Shown piece by piece: positions 10,185 through 18,074 of a stretch of 64,000 nucleotides of DNA. The DNA is from Neolewinella aurantiaca (GTDB lineage Bacteria; Bacteroidota; Bacteroidia; Chitinophagales; Saprospiraceae). The stretch covers positions 62,001 through 126,000 of the forward strand of contig NZ_VOXD01000012.1 of assembly GCF_008014675.1 (NCBI RefSeq). Reading direction: 5' to 3'. The translations under genes and the position numbers were made by a program. The number at the start of each line of letters is the position of its first letter. The first letter of the stretch is position 1. Below the pieces are notes generated by a model. That model did no database searches, was not told the DNA's origin, and worked only from the letters and a program-made list of their open reading frames with translations.

Positions 10185-10388
10185 TTTACCGCTTATCGAA
10201 TCATAATAACCGCTTATCGGACCAAATTTAAAAATCGTAAATAAGCTCTCCATATTGTGCGAAGATTCAAACAACCTCTATGGGGTTCACTGTAATCACA
10301 CATATTTTTTTGAGTTTATTTTTGAGACAGAGTAGACAATACTATGAACAATATTTAGCTAGAAAAGCACCATAATAGCCATTCGTTC

Positions 10389-10423
10389 AGGTCCGTTTCT
10401 CCAGAGAGACGGACCTCTTTTTT
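10389..10423 (+). terminator. Rho-independent terminator
   Basis: AGGTCCGT (10389-10396) pairs with ACGGACCT (10409-10416); TCTC/GAGA extends the stem to about 12 pairs with a four-base loop. It is followed directly by CTTTTTT. Confidence 0.85.
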
Positions 10424-10536
10424 GGTAAAAACGCCTTGGTTTCCTTTGTCCTCATCCCGCGTTCGCAGGTGGTAACTCGAACATAAATTAGGCCCGCGCT
10501 TTGCGGTAATAGCTTTTGATCAGCAAACGGTCTGGC

Positions 10537-10544
10537 TATCTTTG
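10537..10544 (+). promoter_or_regulatory. proB promoter -7 element
   Basis: TATCTTTG, four bases before the ATG at 10549. A TTTTG at 10514-10518 lies 18 bases upstream, where the Bacteroidota -33 TTTG element is expected. Confidence 0.65.
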
Positions 10545-10548
10545 CGAT

Positions 10549-11310
10549 ATGTATAAGAGCCTCGTAATAAAAGTGGGCACCAACGTGCTTACCCGTCCGG
10601 ACGGTCGCCTCGACATCACAAATATCAGTCATCTCGTCGATCAGATCGCGGCCCTCAAACAGGCCGGTATCAGCCTGGTGCTTGTTTCTTCGGGAGCCGT
10701 AGGGGCGGGGCGCGAGCTCTTACAGGTTCGGGAAGGAACCGAGGAAGTGGCCCGCAGGCAGGTGCAAAGTGCGGTTGGGCAAGTCCGGTTGATGGAAATA
10801 TACCGTCAGCTGTTCCACAACCACGGGCTACTCTGTGCCCAGGTACTGGCTACGAAGGGCGACTTCAGAGACGACCTGCACGCCGATAATATGCTGAATT
10901 GCTTCAGAGCGCTGTTGCTCGACGAAGTCGTTCCCGTTGTGAACGAAAACGACGTCGTTGCCGTCTCCGAACTCATGTTTACCGACAACGATGAGCTCGC
11001 CGGCCTCGTAGCCAGAATGCTGAAAGTGGACGCCCTTGTCATCCTTTCCAGCGTAGACGGCCTCTACGACGGGCCACCGGAAAACCCTGCTTCGCGTCTG
11101 ATCGTAGACGTCGCTGCCTCCGATCAATCCGTACTCGGTTTCGTGCAGCAAAAGAAAACCTCCTTCGGAAGAGGCGGCATGGCGACAAAACTACGCATAG
11201 CCGCAAAGACTGCTACTGCGGGAATTCCCGTTCTGTTAGGAAACGGACGTACCCCGGACATCCTGAATAAGCTGACCGAAGGAAACTGGCCGGGCACAAC
11301 GGTTTCCTGA
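10549..11310 (+). CDS. proB: Glutamate 5-kinase (short form)
   Basis: 253 residues. It catalyses ATP-dependent phosphorylation of glutamate, the first step of proline synthesis. Amino-acid-kinase motifs are visible: IKVGTNVL at the N-terminus, VSSGAVGAGRELL, VVNENDVVA, and GRGGMATKLRIA near the C-terminus. The C-terminal PUA domain of the E. coli enzyme (367 residues) is absent, so this is the single-domain form. The start is the ATG at 10549, not an in-frame TTG 33 bases upstream, because the -7 element lies directly before it. The usual partner proA is not in the window. Confidence 0.93.
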   Translation: MYKSLVIKVGTNVLTRPDGRLDITNISHLVDQIAALKQAGISLVLVSSGAVGAGRELLQVREGTEEVARRQVQSAVGQVRLMEIYRQLFHNHGLLCAQVLATKGDFRDDLHADNMLNCFRALLLDEVVPVVNENDVVAVSELMFTDNDELAGLVARMLKVDALVILSSVDGLYDGPPENPASRLIVDVAASDQSVLGFVQQKKTSFGRGGMATKLRIAAKTATAGIPVLLGNGRTPDILNKLTEGNWPGTTVS

Positions 11311-11320
11311 ACCTGATTTT

Positions 11321-11337
11321 GCACCTGCGGCCGCGCC
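11321..11337 (+). repeat. 17-bp dispersed element, exact copy
   Basis: GCACCTGCGGCCGCGCC, preceded by TTTT, 11 bases after the proB stop. The core is the palindromic octamer GCGGCCGC with unlike flanks, so the element has an orientation. It is one of about ten near-exact copies in the window. Confidence 0.85.
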
Positions 11338-11508
11338 AGTATGTAGTGAGTGAGTAGTGCAACTGCTGTTGCAAGCTCCCTTCGCTCGTGCGGCTTCGCC
11401 TTGTGCGGGTACTTTTACTCATTCAAAAGCAACGTCGCTACAAACGAATTGAACATTTCGCTCCAAAATGCGACAGCACTACCTACTACATTCTACCCGC
11501 TACCAACT

Positions 11509-11516
11509 TATCTTTG
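11509..11516 (+). promoter_or_regulatory. -7 element for the beta-helix lipoprotein gene
   Basis: TATCTTTG followed by CC, 29 bases upstream of the ATG at 11546; it supports that start over an upstream in-frame one. Confidence 0.6.
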
Positions 11517-11545
11517 CCCTCCCCTCCAACGAACCATCAACACAA

Positions 11546-13063
11546 ATGACCCTTCTTCAAAAACTGTCCTTCTTCACGGCTGCGGCAATGATTTGTCTCT
11601 TCTCGGCCTGTGACGTAGAAACAGAGTTCCTGACCGGCAACAACGTGCAACTTCGTTTCAGCATCGACACTGTTGCTTTCGACACCGTTTTTGTGGCCCG
11701 TGGCTCAGCCACACAACGCATGAAGGTGTACAACGACGGCGAACAGCCCATCAAAATCGATCGTGTCCGGGTCGAAGGCAGAACGGGTGTAAACTTCATC
11801 TTCAACATCGACGGCACCCGCGGGCCGGAAGCGGAGGATATCGTTATCTGGGGCGAGGACAGCATCTTCCTCTTCGTGGAGGTAGAAGTGGACCCCACCG
11901 AGCCCGAAAACACGAGCCCGTTCATCGCCGAAGACCGCTTGCTCTTCGAAACCGGAGACATTCAGGACGAAGTAGTACTGCTTGCATACGGACAAAACGC
12001 CAACTACCTCAACGGATTCAACCGGGGGCAATTTGGCGGGATCGACGCCAGAAACTGTGACTCTGAAGGCTTTTTCACCCTGCCCACCGATTTGCCAACG
12101 GTCATTTATGGTTCCCTGATTGTCGATGAGTGTACCCTGCGCGCATTGGCTGGCACTAAAGTCTACTTCCACGGAGGCGTTCAGCGCAACGACCAGTTTG
12201 CGGGAACGGGATTTTTCAACGACGGCCTTATCCTTACCACCGCTACCGGATCCGTAGAGTTCCTGGGCACGCTCGAAGAACCCGTCATCCTGCGCACCGA
12301 CCGCCTCGAGCCCCGCTTTGAGCAGGACCCTGCCAAATACCGCGGCCTCGTACTGGGCGCCGGCAGCCGGGATAATCGCCTGGAATACACCCAACTCCTC
12401 AACGCAATTGTAGGCATCACCATCGACAGTGCCGCAGAAGTCACCATCGAGAACTCCGTAATCGCTTACTCCGGAGGTTCAGCCATTTCGGCTTACCAGT
12501 CTGAGGTAACACTACGCAACTCAGTGTTGCACGACAACTTCGGAAACGCCATTCAGTTCGTGAAGGGAGGAACCCTGGAAATGGAGCACACCACCATCGC
12601 CAATTACGGCGTCGACGCCAGCGCTTTGGCGCTGACCAACTTCAGCTGCGACGACAGCGGCAACAACTGTGTTTTTGCGCCGATGACCGCCCGCGTCCGC
12701 AATTCCATCATCTCGGGATCGAGGGGGAGCGAGCTCATATTTCTCGACATCTTCGAAGGCAGCGAACCCAGCCAGTGGAACGTCCTGTTCAACAACTCCG
12801 TAGTGCGGACCGATCAGCCTTTTCTTGATTCGCAAAACGGTATCTTCTCCGACTTTTACGAAAACATCTGCCGAAACTGCCATAACCTGGAGTTTAGCGA
12901 CCCACTCTTCGTAGCGCTGGATCAGGACGACTACCAGCTCGACTCGCTCAGCGTAGCCCGTGACCTTGGGGCATTCCTGCCTTCCCTGCCTACCGATATT
13001 CTGGGCGTGGAACGCGACCTGTCTACCCCCGATGCGGGTGCGTACGAAAGGGTGGATCAGTAA
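11546..13063 (+). CDS. Lipoprotein with right-handed parallel beta-helix
   Basis: 505 residues. The signal peptide ends in a lipobox (ICLFSAC), so the mature protein should be a lipid-anchored envelope protein. Residues about 30-150 form a beta-rich domain (FSIDTVAFDTVFVARGSATQ, VYNDGEQPIKIDRV) typical of a conserved Bacteroidota family. Residues about 170-480 show beta-helix repeats (VTIENSVIAYSGGSAISA, VTLRNSVLHDNFGNAIQF). The end, PDAGAYER, resembles the choice-of-anchor Q type terminus. No catalytic residues are evident; the role is unknown. The start at 11546 is chosen because of the signal peptide and the promoter at 11509. Confidence 0.8.
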   Translation: MTLLQKLSFFTAAAMICLFSACDVETEFLTGNNVQLRFSIDTVAFDTVFVARGSATQRMKVYNDGEQPIKIDRVRVEGRTGVNFIFNIDGTRGPEAEDIVIWGEDSIFLFVEVEVDPTEPENTSPFIAEDRLLFETGDIQDEVVLLAYGQNANYLNGFNRGQFGGIDARNCDSEGFFTLPTDLPTVIYGSLIVDECTLRALAGTKVYFHGGVQRNDQFAGTGFFNDGLILTTATGSVEFLGTLEEPVILRTDRLEPRFEQDPAKYRGLVLGAGSRDNRLEYTQLLNAIVGITIDSAAEVTIENSVIAYSGGSAISAYQSEVTLRNSVLHDNFGNAIQFVKGGTLEMEHTTIANYGVDASALALTNFSCDDSGNNCVFAPMTARVRNSIISGSRGSELIFLDIFEGSEPSQWNVLFNNSVVRTDQPFLDSQNGIFSDFYENICRNCHNLEFSDPLFVALDQDDYQLDSLSVARDLGAFLPSLPTDILGVERDLSTPDAGAYERVDQ

Positions 13064-13216
13064 ACAGTGACAACCGGAACCCTCAATACACTTTTCGGTT
13101 CGCGGTGATGTCTTTGCCTCCTGCCCGTCAAAAAGGTTAATTATCCTATAAAAGACATCCGCCGCCCTGAACTCCCCGTATATTGTGACCCGCTCTAATA
13201 AATTACAACCCTTGAC

Positions 13217-14371
13217 ATGGCCAAATCTTTACTCGTTTCCCTGTTGGTCTTTTGTTTAGCGCCAATGGCGGCTCAGGTTACGCTCAGTAACGACTACTTC
13301 CCCGTTGCCGGAGACACCCTGAAGTACAATACCGTTGATAGTGCTTATTTATCGACCCTGGTAATCGCTGAAGCGGGAGCCAATCTCTCGTGGAATTTCG
13401 GCGTCCCGCCCATCAACGAAGAGCGGGCGGATGCCGTCACTGCGATCGGTTCCGACACTTCGTTTCTCGGTGCCGACTTAAAAATCCTGACCGGAGACGA
13501 TACCGAAAGCTACTACTCCGTTTCCGATACCGAATTCAACCTCGTTGGCATTAAGACCAGTTTTGCCATCCTGCCCAACTTCCAGATCAGTACGCCAGCC
13601 GACCCGGCGCGCCCCACGCGCCGTGCCCCTCTCAACTACCTCGACACCTACGAAACCGTAACGGTAAACTCGGCCACAATTGCCGTAGACAGCCTGCCCG
13701 ACGAGGCGCTCGATCTCATCGGTGACGCTATTGCCAACGTAGACTCGATGCGGCTTACCACCACTTCTACCCGAACCGATGAAGTAGATGCCTACGGAAG
13801 TCTCACCATCGACGGAGAGACCTACACGGTCCTGCGGGAAGTAAGAACCGAAAGTGTTTTCATCCAACTCGAGATTCAGTCCGCCTTCCTGCCCTGGACC
13901 GACGTAACCGGCACCATTACTATCCTGGACCCAACACTGGCGGGTTTTGTGGGTCCTCAGGACATTACCAAAACCTACTATTTCTGGAGCCCCGAAATCA
14001 TTGAACCCATTGTTGAGATTACAACCCTGGAGCAAACAGGGGAGATTCAGCGGATGGATTTCCGCCGCCGTCCGCGGACCGTTTCCACCGAAGGCCCCGG
14101 GCTGCAGCAGGCACAGGTAAAAGTGTACCCCAACCCCGCCAGCCAACTGGCCACCTTTGAGTTTACCGGTCTCGACCGCGGAGAATACACGCTCTCGCTG
14201 TTCAACATGAACGGCAGAATGGTCGAGTCCCGCACTTTCTCCCCCATCGGAGACCAGACCCGCCTGAACGTAGAGGTTACTGATTTGCCCAAAGGGCTCT
14301 ATCTCTACAACCTGCGTAACGCGTTGGGCCGTACCATCACTACCAAACGTTTGGTGGTGGGCGCGGAGTAG
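13217..14371 (+). CDS. T9SS type A sorting-domain protein of unknown function
   Basis: 384 residues: a Sec signal peptide (MAKSLLVSLLVFCLAPMAAQ), an unrecognised beta-rich body of about 270 residues, and a C-terminal T9SS sorting domain beginning VKVYPNPASQLATFEFTG and containing LPKGLYLYNLRNALGR. By family it crosses the outer membrane through the type IX system, where the tail is normally removed by PorU. No enzyme signature was found in the body. Confidence 0.85.
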   Translation: MAKSLLVSLLVFCLAPMAAQVTLSNDYFPVAGDTLKYNTVDSAYLSTLVIAEAGANLSWNFGVPPINEERADAVTAIGSDTSFLGADLKILTGDDTESYYSVSDTEFNLVGIKTSFAILPNFQISTPADPARPTRRAPLNYLDTYETVTVNSATIAVDSLPDEALDLIGDAIANVDSMRLTTTSTRTDEVDAYGSLTIDGETYTVLREVRTESVFIQLEIQSAFLPWTDVTGTITILDPTLAGFVGPQDITKTYYFWSPEIIEPIVEITTLEQTGEIQRMDFRRRPRTVSTEGPGLQQAQVKVYPNPASQLATFEFTGLDRGEYTLSLFNMNGRMVESRTFSPIGDQTRLNVEVTDLPKGLYLYNLRNALGRTITTKRLVVGAE

Positions 14372-14398
14372 TGGGATACCTACAAAGTGTTTTTGGGG

Positions 14399-14415
14399 GG
14401 CGCGCACGCGGGTGC
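14399..14415 (-). repeat. 17-bp dispersed element, degenerate copy
   Basis: GGCGCGCACGCGGGTGC, the reverse complement of the element with three mismatches, between the T9SS cargo gene and the hydrolase start. Confidence 0.5.
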
Positions 14416-14469
14416 AGGGGTGAGTTGTTAGAAGCAGAGCGAAACTTCTTCAGGCGCTATATTACGACC

Positions 14470-15279
14470 ATGAAGTACCTACTATGCTCCTTTATCCTCC
14501 TGCTCTGCACCTGCGTCAGCGCCCAAAAAGACACTACTTACGAAACGCTGCGTGAACTAAGCTACCGCCCCGACGCAACGGATGAATACGCTCAGGAACG
14601 TTGCAAACTGGACCTCCGCTACCCTACCGACAGCACCGGCTTTGCCACCATCGTGTACTTCCACGGCGGAGGGTTGGAATTTGGCCAAAAGCACTTCATC
14701 GAAGCCTGGAACAATCAGGGCGTTGCCGTTGTCACTGCCAACTACCGGATGCACCCCAAGGTAAAAAACCCAGTTTATACCCAGGATGCCGCAGCCGCCG
14801 TTGCCTGGACGATGAAGAACATCGAACGTTACGGCGGCGACCCGAAACGCATCTACGTGACCGGACACAGTGCCGGTGGTTACCTGACCAGCATGATCGG
14901 GCTGGACACCACTTACCTCGCAGAACATGGCCTGCACCCCGACAGTCTGGCCGGGCTGATTCCCTTCAGTGGCCACACCATCACCCACTTCACCCCGCGC
15001 AAAGAGCGCGGCTTGGCCTGGAACGACGTGGTGGTAGACCGCTACGCCCCCATTGCGCACCTGCGCGTCAGCGACCTGCCCATCGTACTCATCACCGGAG
15101 ACCGCGAACTGGAGCTCTTCGGCCGCTACGAAGAAACCGCCTATTTCTGGCGCATGCTGACCGCATCGGGCCACCAACACGCAGAGCTCCACGAACTGGG
15201 AGGCTTCGACCACGGAAGCATGGTGGGGCCGGCCGCTTTGCTGACGTTGCGTTGGATCCGGGAGCATGAACGGCGGTGA
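14470..15279 (+). CDS. Secreted alpha/beta-hydrolase (esterase/lipase, HSL/BD-FAE-like)
   Basis: 269 residues with a signal peptide (MKYLLCSFILLLCTCVSAQ). The fold signature is clear: oxyanion-hole HGGG in VYFHGGGLEF, nucleophile Ser in VTGHSAGGYLTS, and a C-terminal His in GGFDHGSM; the acid residue is probably the Asp of LITGDRELE. Family members hydrolyse short or acetyl esters; the substrate is unknown. The start is the ATG at 14470; a longer frame from a GTG at 14371 runs across the 17-bp repeat and lacks a signal peptide. It converges on the acyl-CoA dehydrogenase gene with only 19 bases between stops. Confidence 0.82.
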   Translation: MKYLLCSFILLLCTCVSAQKDTTYETLRELSYRPDATDEYAQERCKLDLRYPTDSTGFATIVYFHGGGLEFGQKHFIEAWNNQGVAVVTANYRMHPKVKNPVYTQDAAAAVAWTMKNIERYGGDPKRIYVTGHSAGGYLTSMIGLDTTYLAEHGLHPDSLAGLIPFSGHTITHFTPRKERGLAWNDVVVDRYAPIAHLRVSDLPIVLITGDRELELFGRYEETAYFWRMLTASGHQHAELHELGGFDHGSMVGPAALLTLRWIREHERR

Positions 15280-15298
15280 CTCCGAACCTGCCGCCACC

Positions 15299-16513
15299 CT
15301 AAGCGCCCGGCAACCGCTGAATAACATTCCGCCCCAACTGGAACATATGTACTTCGTCGGGGCCATCCGCAAGGCGGATGCTGCGGGCGTAGGCCCAGAA
15401 CGCAGCCAGCGGCGTATCCGCTCCGGAAACGCCCATACCGCCGTGCGCCTGAATGGCGCGGTCAATCACCGTTTGCGCCATCGTGGGCGCAACGATTTTG
15501 ATCATCGAGACGAGCTCCTTTGCGTGTTTGATCCCTTCGCGGTCGATCTTATCCGCCGCGGAGAGGGTCAGCAGGCGGGCCTGCTCGATCTCGCACGCTG
15601 AGCGTGCGACTTCCTGGCGGATGCTGGAAAACTTGCTCAGCTCGCGGCCGAAGGCCGTGCGGGACTGCACGCGCGCACACATCAGTTCCAGGCTCCGCTG
15701 CGCGGCACCGATCAGGCGCATACAGTGGTGGATACGACCGGGGCCGAGGCGCCCCTGAGCGACCTCGAAGCCACGCCCTTCGCCCAGAATTATGTTCTCC
15801 ACCGGGACGCGGACATCCTTCAGTTCTACTTCGGCGTGGCCGAAGGGTGAATCGTAGGTATGGAAGGCATCGAGCGGGCGAACGATGCGGACACCCGGCG
15901 TAGCGGCCGGGACGAGGATCATACTTTGTTGCTGATGCCGGGCGGCATCAGGGTCTGTTTTGCCTATCACGATGTACATCTTGCAGTCGGGGTGCATCGC
16001 GCCCGTACTCCACCATTTCCTGCCGTTGACGACGTACTCGTCTCCCTCGCGGACGATGCTGGTACAGATGTTAGTCGCATCCGAGCTGGCTACTTCGGGC
16101 TCCGTCATCAGGAAAGCGGAGCGGATTTCTCCGGCCAGCAGGGGTAACAACCATTGCTGGCGCTGCGCCGGAGAGCCATATTTGGCCAGCACTTCCATAT
16201 TACCCGTGTCGGGCGCGCTGCAGTTGAATACTTCGGAACACCACAAATACCTCCCCATCTCTTCGGCCAAAGGCGCGTACTCGAGGTTGGTCAGCCCGGG
16301 GCTGTACTCGCCGTATTCTTCGGGCAGGAAGAGGTTCCAGAGTCCGGCGGCGCGGGCTTTTTCCTTCAGGCCGGGCATGGCGGGATGAACCTGCCAGAGA
16401 TTCTGGCTCGTCCAGGCTGTGTATTCTTTGTCCAGCGGAGCGATGTGCTCAGCGATGAAAGCTTTCAGCCGGGCTAGCAGGTCTTTTGTTTTTTGGTTGT
16501 ATTCGAAGTTCAT
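15299..16513 (-). CDS. Acyl-CoA dehydrogenase family protein (ACAD11/LvaC-like)
   Basis: 404 residues, the full length for the family. The N-terminal helical domain ([19 protein letters not shown]) leads to the FAD region with [18 protein letters not shown] and GRKWWSTGA. The C-terminal part has [20 protein letters not shown] and [18 protein letters not shown]. It lies downstream of an aminoglycoside-phosphotransferase-fold kinase; the same two domains are fused in eukaryotic ACAD10/11 and adjacent as LvaA/LvaC in Pseudomonas, where the kinase phosphorylates 4-hydroxyacyl-CoA and the ACAD converts the phosphoester to an enoyl-CoA. The ATG at 16513 is used; the frame stays open upstream only through a tandem repeat. 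Confidence 0.88.
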   Translation of the reverse strand: MNFEYNQKTKDLLARLKAFIAEHIAPLDKEYTAWTSQNLWQVHPAMPGLKEKARAAGLWNLFLPEEYGEYSPGLTNLEYAPLAEEMGRYLWCSEVFNCSAPDTGNMEVLAKYGSPAQRQQWLLPLLAGEIRSAFLMTEPEVASSDATNICTSIVREGDEYVVNGRKWWSTGAMHPDCKMYIVIGKTDPDAARHQQQSMILVPAATPGVRIVRPLDAFHTYDSPFGHAEVELKDVRVPVENIILGEGRGFEVAQGRLGPGRIHHCMRLIGAAQRSLELMCARVQSRTAFGRELSKFSSIRQEVARSACEIEQARLLTLSAADKIDREGIKHAKELVSMIKIVAPTMAQTVIDRAIQAHGGMGVSGADTPLAAFWAYARSIRLADGPDEVHMFQLGRNVIQRLPGA

Positions 16514-16547
16514 GGTGATAATTTTTCGCTTCGCGGTATTTCCGGTG

Positions 16548-16564
16548 GGCGGGGCCGCGGGTGC
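16548..16564 (-). repeat. 17-bp dispersed element, two mismatches
   Basis: GGCGGGGCCGCGGGTGC, reverse orientation, 35 bases upstream of the dehydrogenase ATG. Confidence 0.6.
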
Positions 16565-16617
16565 AGTGTAGTGGATGGAGGAGCAGTGGCGGGTTAGCCG
16601 CAGTGATGATCTCCGGG

Positions 16618-16822
16618 CTTCGCTCGAGGCTACGCCTCTTGGCTTCGTCTGGGGGGGATCGTGTCCACCCCGGACTTCGCTCGAGGCTGACGCCTTTTGC
16701 TTCGTTTGGGGGGATCGTGTCCACCCTGGACTTCGCTTGAGGCTGACGCCTCTTGGCTTCGTCGGGGGGGGGCGTGTCCACCCCGAACTCCGCTCGAGGC
16801 TACGCCTCTTGCTTCGTCCGGG
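16618..16822. repeat. Tandem repeat, 56-57 bp unit, about 3.6 copies
   Basis: Units begin at 16618, 16675, 16731 and 16788 with CTTCGCTCGAGGCT or a close variant. Each holds a small palindrome (GAGGC-TAC/TGAC-GCCTC) and most a GTGTCCACCC stretch. Units differ by several substitutions. The array separates two genes of one apparent operon. Confidence 0.85.
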
Positions 16823-16848
16823 GTTAAAACGATTTGATCCCTCCGGGA

Positions 16849-17886
16849 TCATACGTTCAGGATAGTGGTGCCCAGGCGGGCGAACACTTTGGAGATTTCG
16901 CCGAACATTTCCATGCGCTTGTCTTTGGTTTTTCCGGCGACGAAGCGGGCGTAGAGTTGCTGGGTAATGACGGCGGATTTATAGCAGGCGAAGGCTTCGT
17001 ACCAGTCCATCCGGCTGAGATCGAGGCCTGAATGTTCGGCGTAGCGTTCTTTCAGCCAGGCTTTGGTGGGCCAGTTACCCTGCATCATCGAGGTGGGCAT
17101 CTGCTGCCCGTTGGGCAGCATTTCCGGCCAGTAGCTCAGCAGGCCGCCCAGATCGATGAGCGGGTCGCCGAGCGTTGCCATATCCCAGTCGAAGACGGAG
17201 CTTACTTCGTCCGGGTTATCGGCCTGAAACTGGCAGTTGTCGAACTTGAGGTCTCCGTGGACAATGCTTATTCTTTGGGGCTTGGGGACATCCTTCAGCA
17301 GGTTTTCCATCAGCTGATCCATATGCTGGTTTTCTTGCAGTTTAGCGAGGCTCCAGCGTTTGGCCCAGCCTTTGAGTTGGCGATCAACGAAGCCGTCCGG
17401 TTTACCGAGGTCCGACAGGCCCGCGGCCGCGACGTCTACAAGATGGAGGTCGGCGCAGACCTTCATCAGTGCGTCGGAGAGGCGCTCGGGGGCGTTTTCG
17501 AAACTGGTAAAGTTTTCGGGCAGCGTAGTACGGATCACCACTCCTTCGCGGCGTTCCATGACGACGAAGTCGCTGCCGATCACTTCGTGATCGGTGCAGA
17601 GATGAAAGGCATTCGGCGCTGCCGGAAAGCTGGGATGGAGGGCGGAAAGTACTTTATACTCCCGCTTCATATCGTGAGCACCGGGAGCGATTTTACCAAA
17701 CGGAGGTCTCCGAAGGACGAGTTCCCGATCGCCGAAGCGCAGCAGATAAGTCAGGTTCGCGTGGCCGCCGTGGAACTGGGCGTAAGAGAAAGCTCCGGTC
17801 AGTTCCGGGATTTCCCGGCGCAGGTAAGCTTCGAGTTGTGGCCACGGCAGCTCTTCGCCGGGACGGATGTTTTTGTAATCTTGCAT
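16849..17886 (-). CDS. Phosphotransferase family protein (APH fold; LvaA/ACAD10-11 N-domain-like)
   Basis: 345 residues. Kinase motifs of the APH/choline-kinase fold are visible: a nucleotide-binding hairpin ([21 protein letters not shown]), the catalytic loop [12 protein letters not shown] and the metal-binding [17 protein letters not shown]. This is the version that occurs with acyl-CoA dehydrogenases rather than with antibiotic resistance. The likely role, by analogy with LvaA and the N-domain of ACAD10/11, is ATP-dependent phosphorylation of a 4-hydroxyacyl-CoA. The ATG at 17886 begins a typical N-terminus ([20 protein letters not shown]). Its first 20 codons and upstream region are duplicated at 21205-21329. 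Confidence 0.87.
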   Translation of the reverse strand: MQDYKNIRPGEELPWPQLEAYLRREIPELTGAFSYAQFHGGHANLTYLLRFGDRELVLRRPPFGKIAPGAHDMKREYKVLSALHPSFPAAPNAFHLCTDHEVIGSDFVVMERREGVVIRTTLPENFTSFENAPERLSDALMKVCADLHLVDVAAAGLSDLGKPDGFVDRQLKGWAKRWSLAKLQENQHMDQLMENLLKDVPKPQRISIVHGDLKFDNCQFQADNPDEVSSVFDWDMATLGDPLIDLGGLLSYWPEMLPNGQQMPTSMMQGNWPTKAWLKERYAEHSGLDLSRMDWYEAFACYKSAVITQQLYARFVAGKTKDKRMEMFGEISKVFARLGTTILNV

Positions 17887-17951
17887 GAATTCGACTGTTC
17901 TTCAGCCTAGCGGCTGAACGGGGCTTAAGCTAAAACATTTTTTGGGATCAT
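17828..17951. repeat. 124-bp duplicated segment, copy 1 (start of the phosphotransferase gene)
   Basis: Covers the first 20 codons of the phosphotransferase gene and 65 bases upstream, including the hairpin TTCAGCC-TAGC-GGCTGAA (17901-17918). Nearly identical to 21205-21329. A 17-bp element follows 25 bases later. Confidence 0.9.
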
Positions 17952-17975
17952 ACCGGTTTTCCTGACCAGATCATT

Positions 17976-17993
17976 GCACCTGCGGCCGCGGCC
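17976..17993 (+). repeat. 17-bp dispersed element, with one extra base
   Basis: GCACCTGCGGCCGCGGCC, preceded by CATT, between the phosphotransferase gene and the hybrid kinase stop. Confidence 0.75.
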
Positions 17994-18074
17994 GCCTGTC
18001 TCCCTCTGCTCAGGCACTACCTTTCGGAGGTGAGCTTCCAGTTGGAGCCAGGCTAGTGGACCACAAAAGCCTCC

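Larger units (their letters stand above)
10185..10548. other. Intergenic region between the LytTR regulator and proB
   Basis: 364 bases without a gene. The first 200 are AT-rich with no ORF; a strong intrinsic terminator lies at 10389-10423, 205 bases beyond the regulator stop, so either the regulator mRNA has a long 3' end or a small RNA ends here. The proB promoter occupies the right end. Confidence 0.4.
16514..16848. other. Gap between the two cassette genes, mostly repeats
   Basis: 335 bases between the kinase stop and the dehydrogenase ATG. It holds the tandem repeat at 16618-16822 and a 17-bp element at 16548-16564. It is translatable in frame with the dehydrogenase, but the sequence is repetitive and the product would be low-complexity. 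Confidence 0.6.

Noticed and set aside
16514-16852. N-terminal extension of the acyl-CoA dehydrogenase
   Set aside because: The extra codons come from a tandem repeat; the family's normal N-terminus begins at the ATG at 16513.
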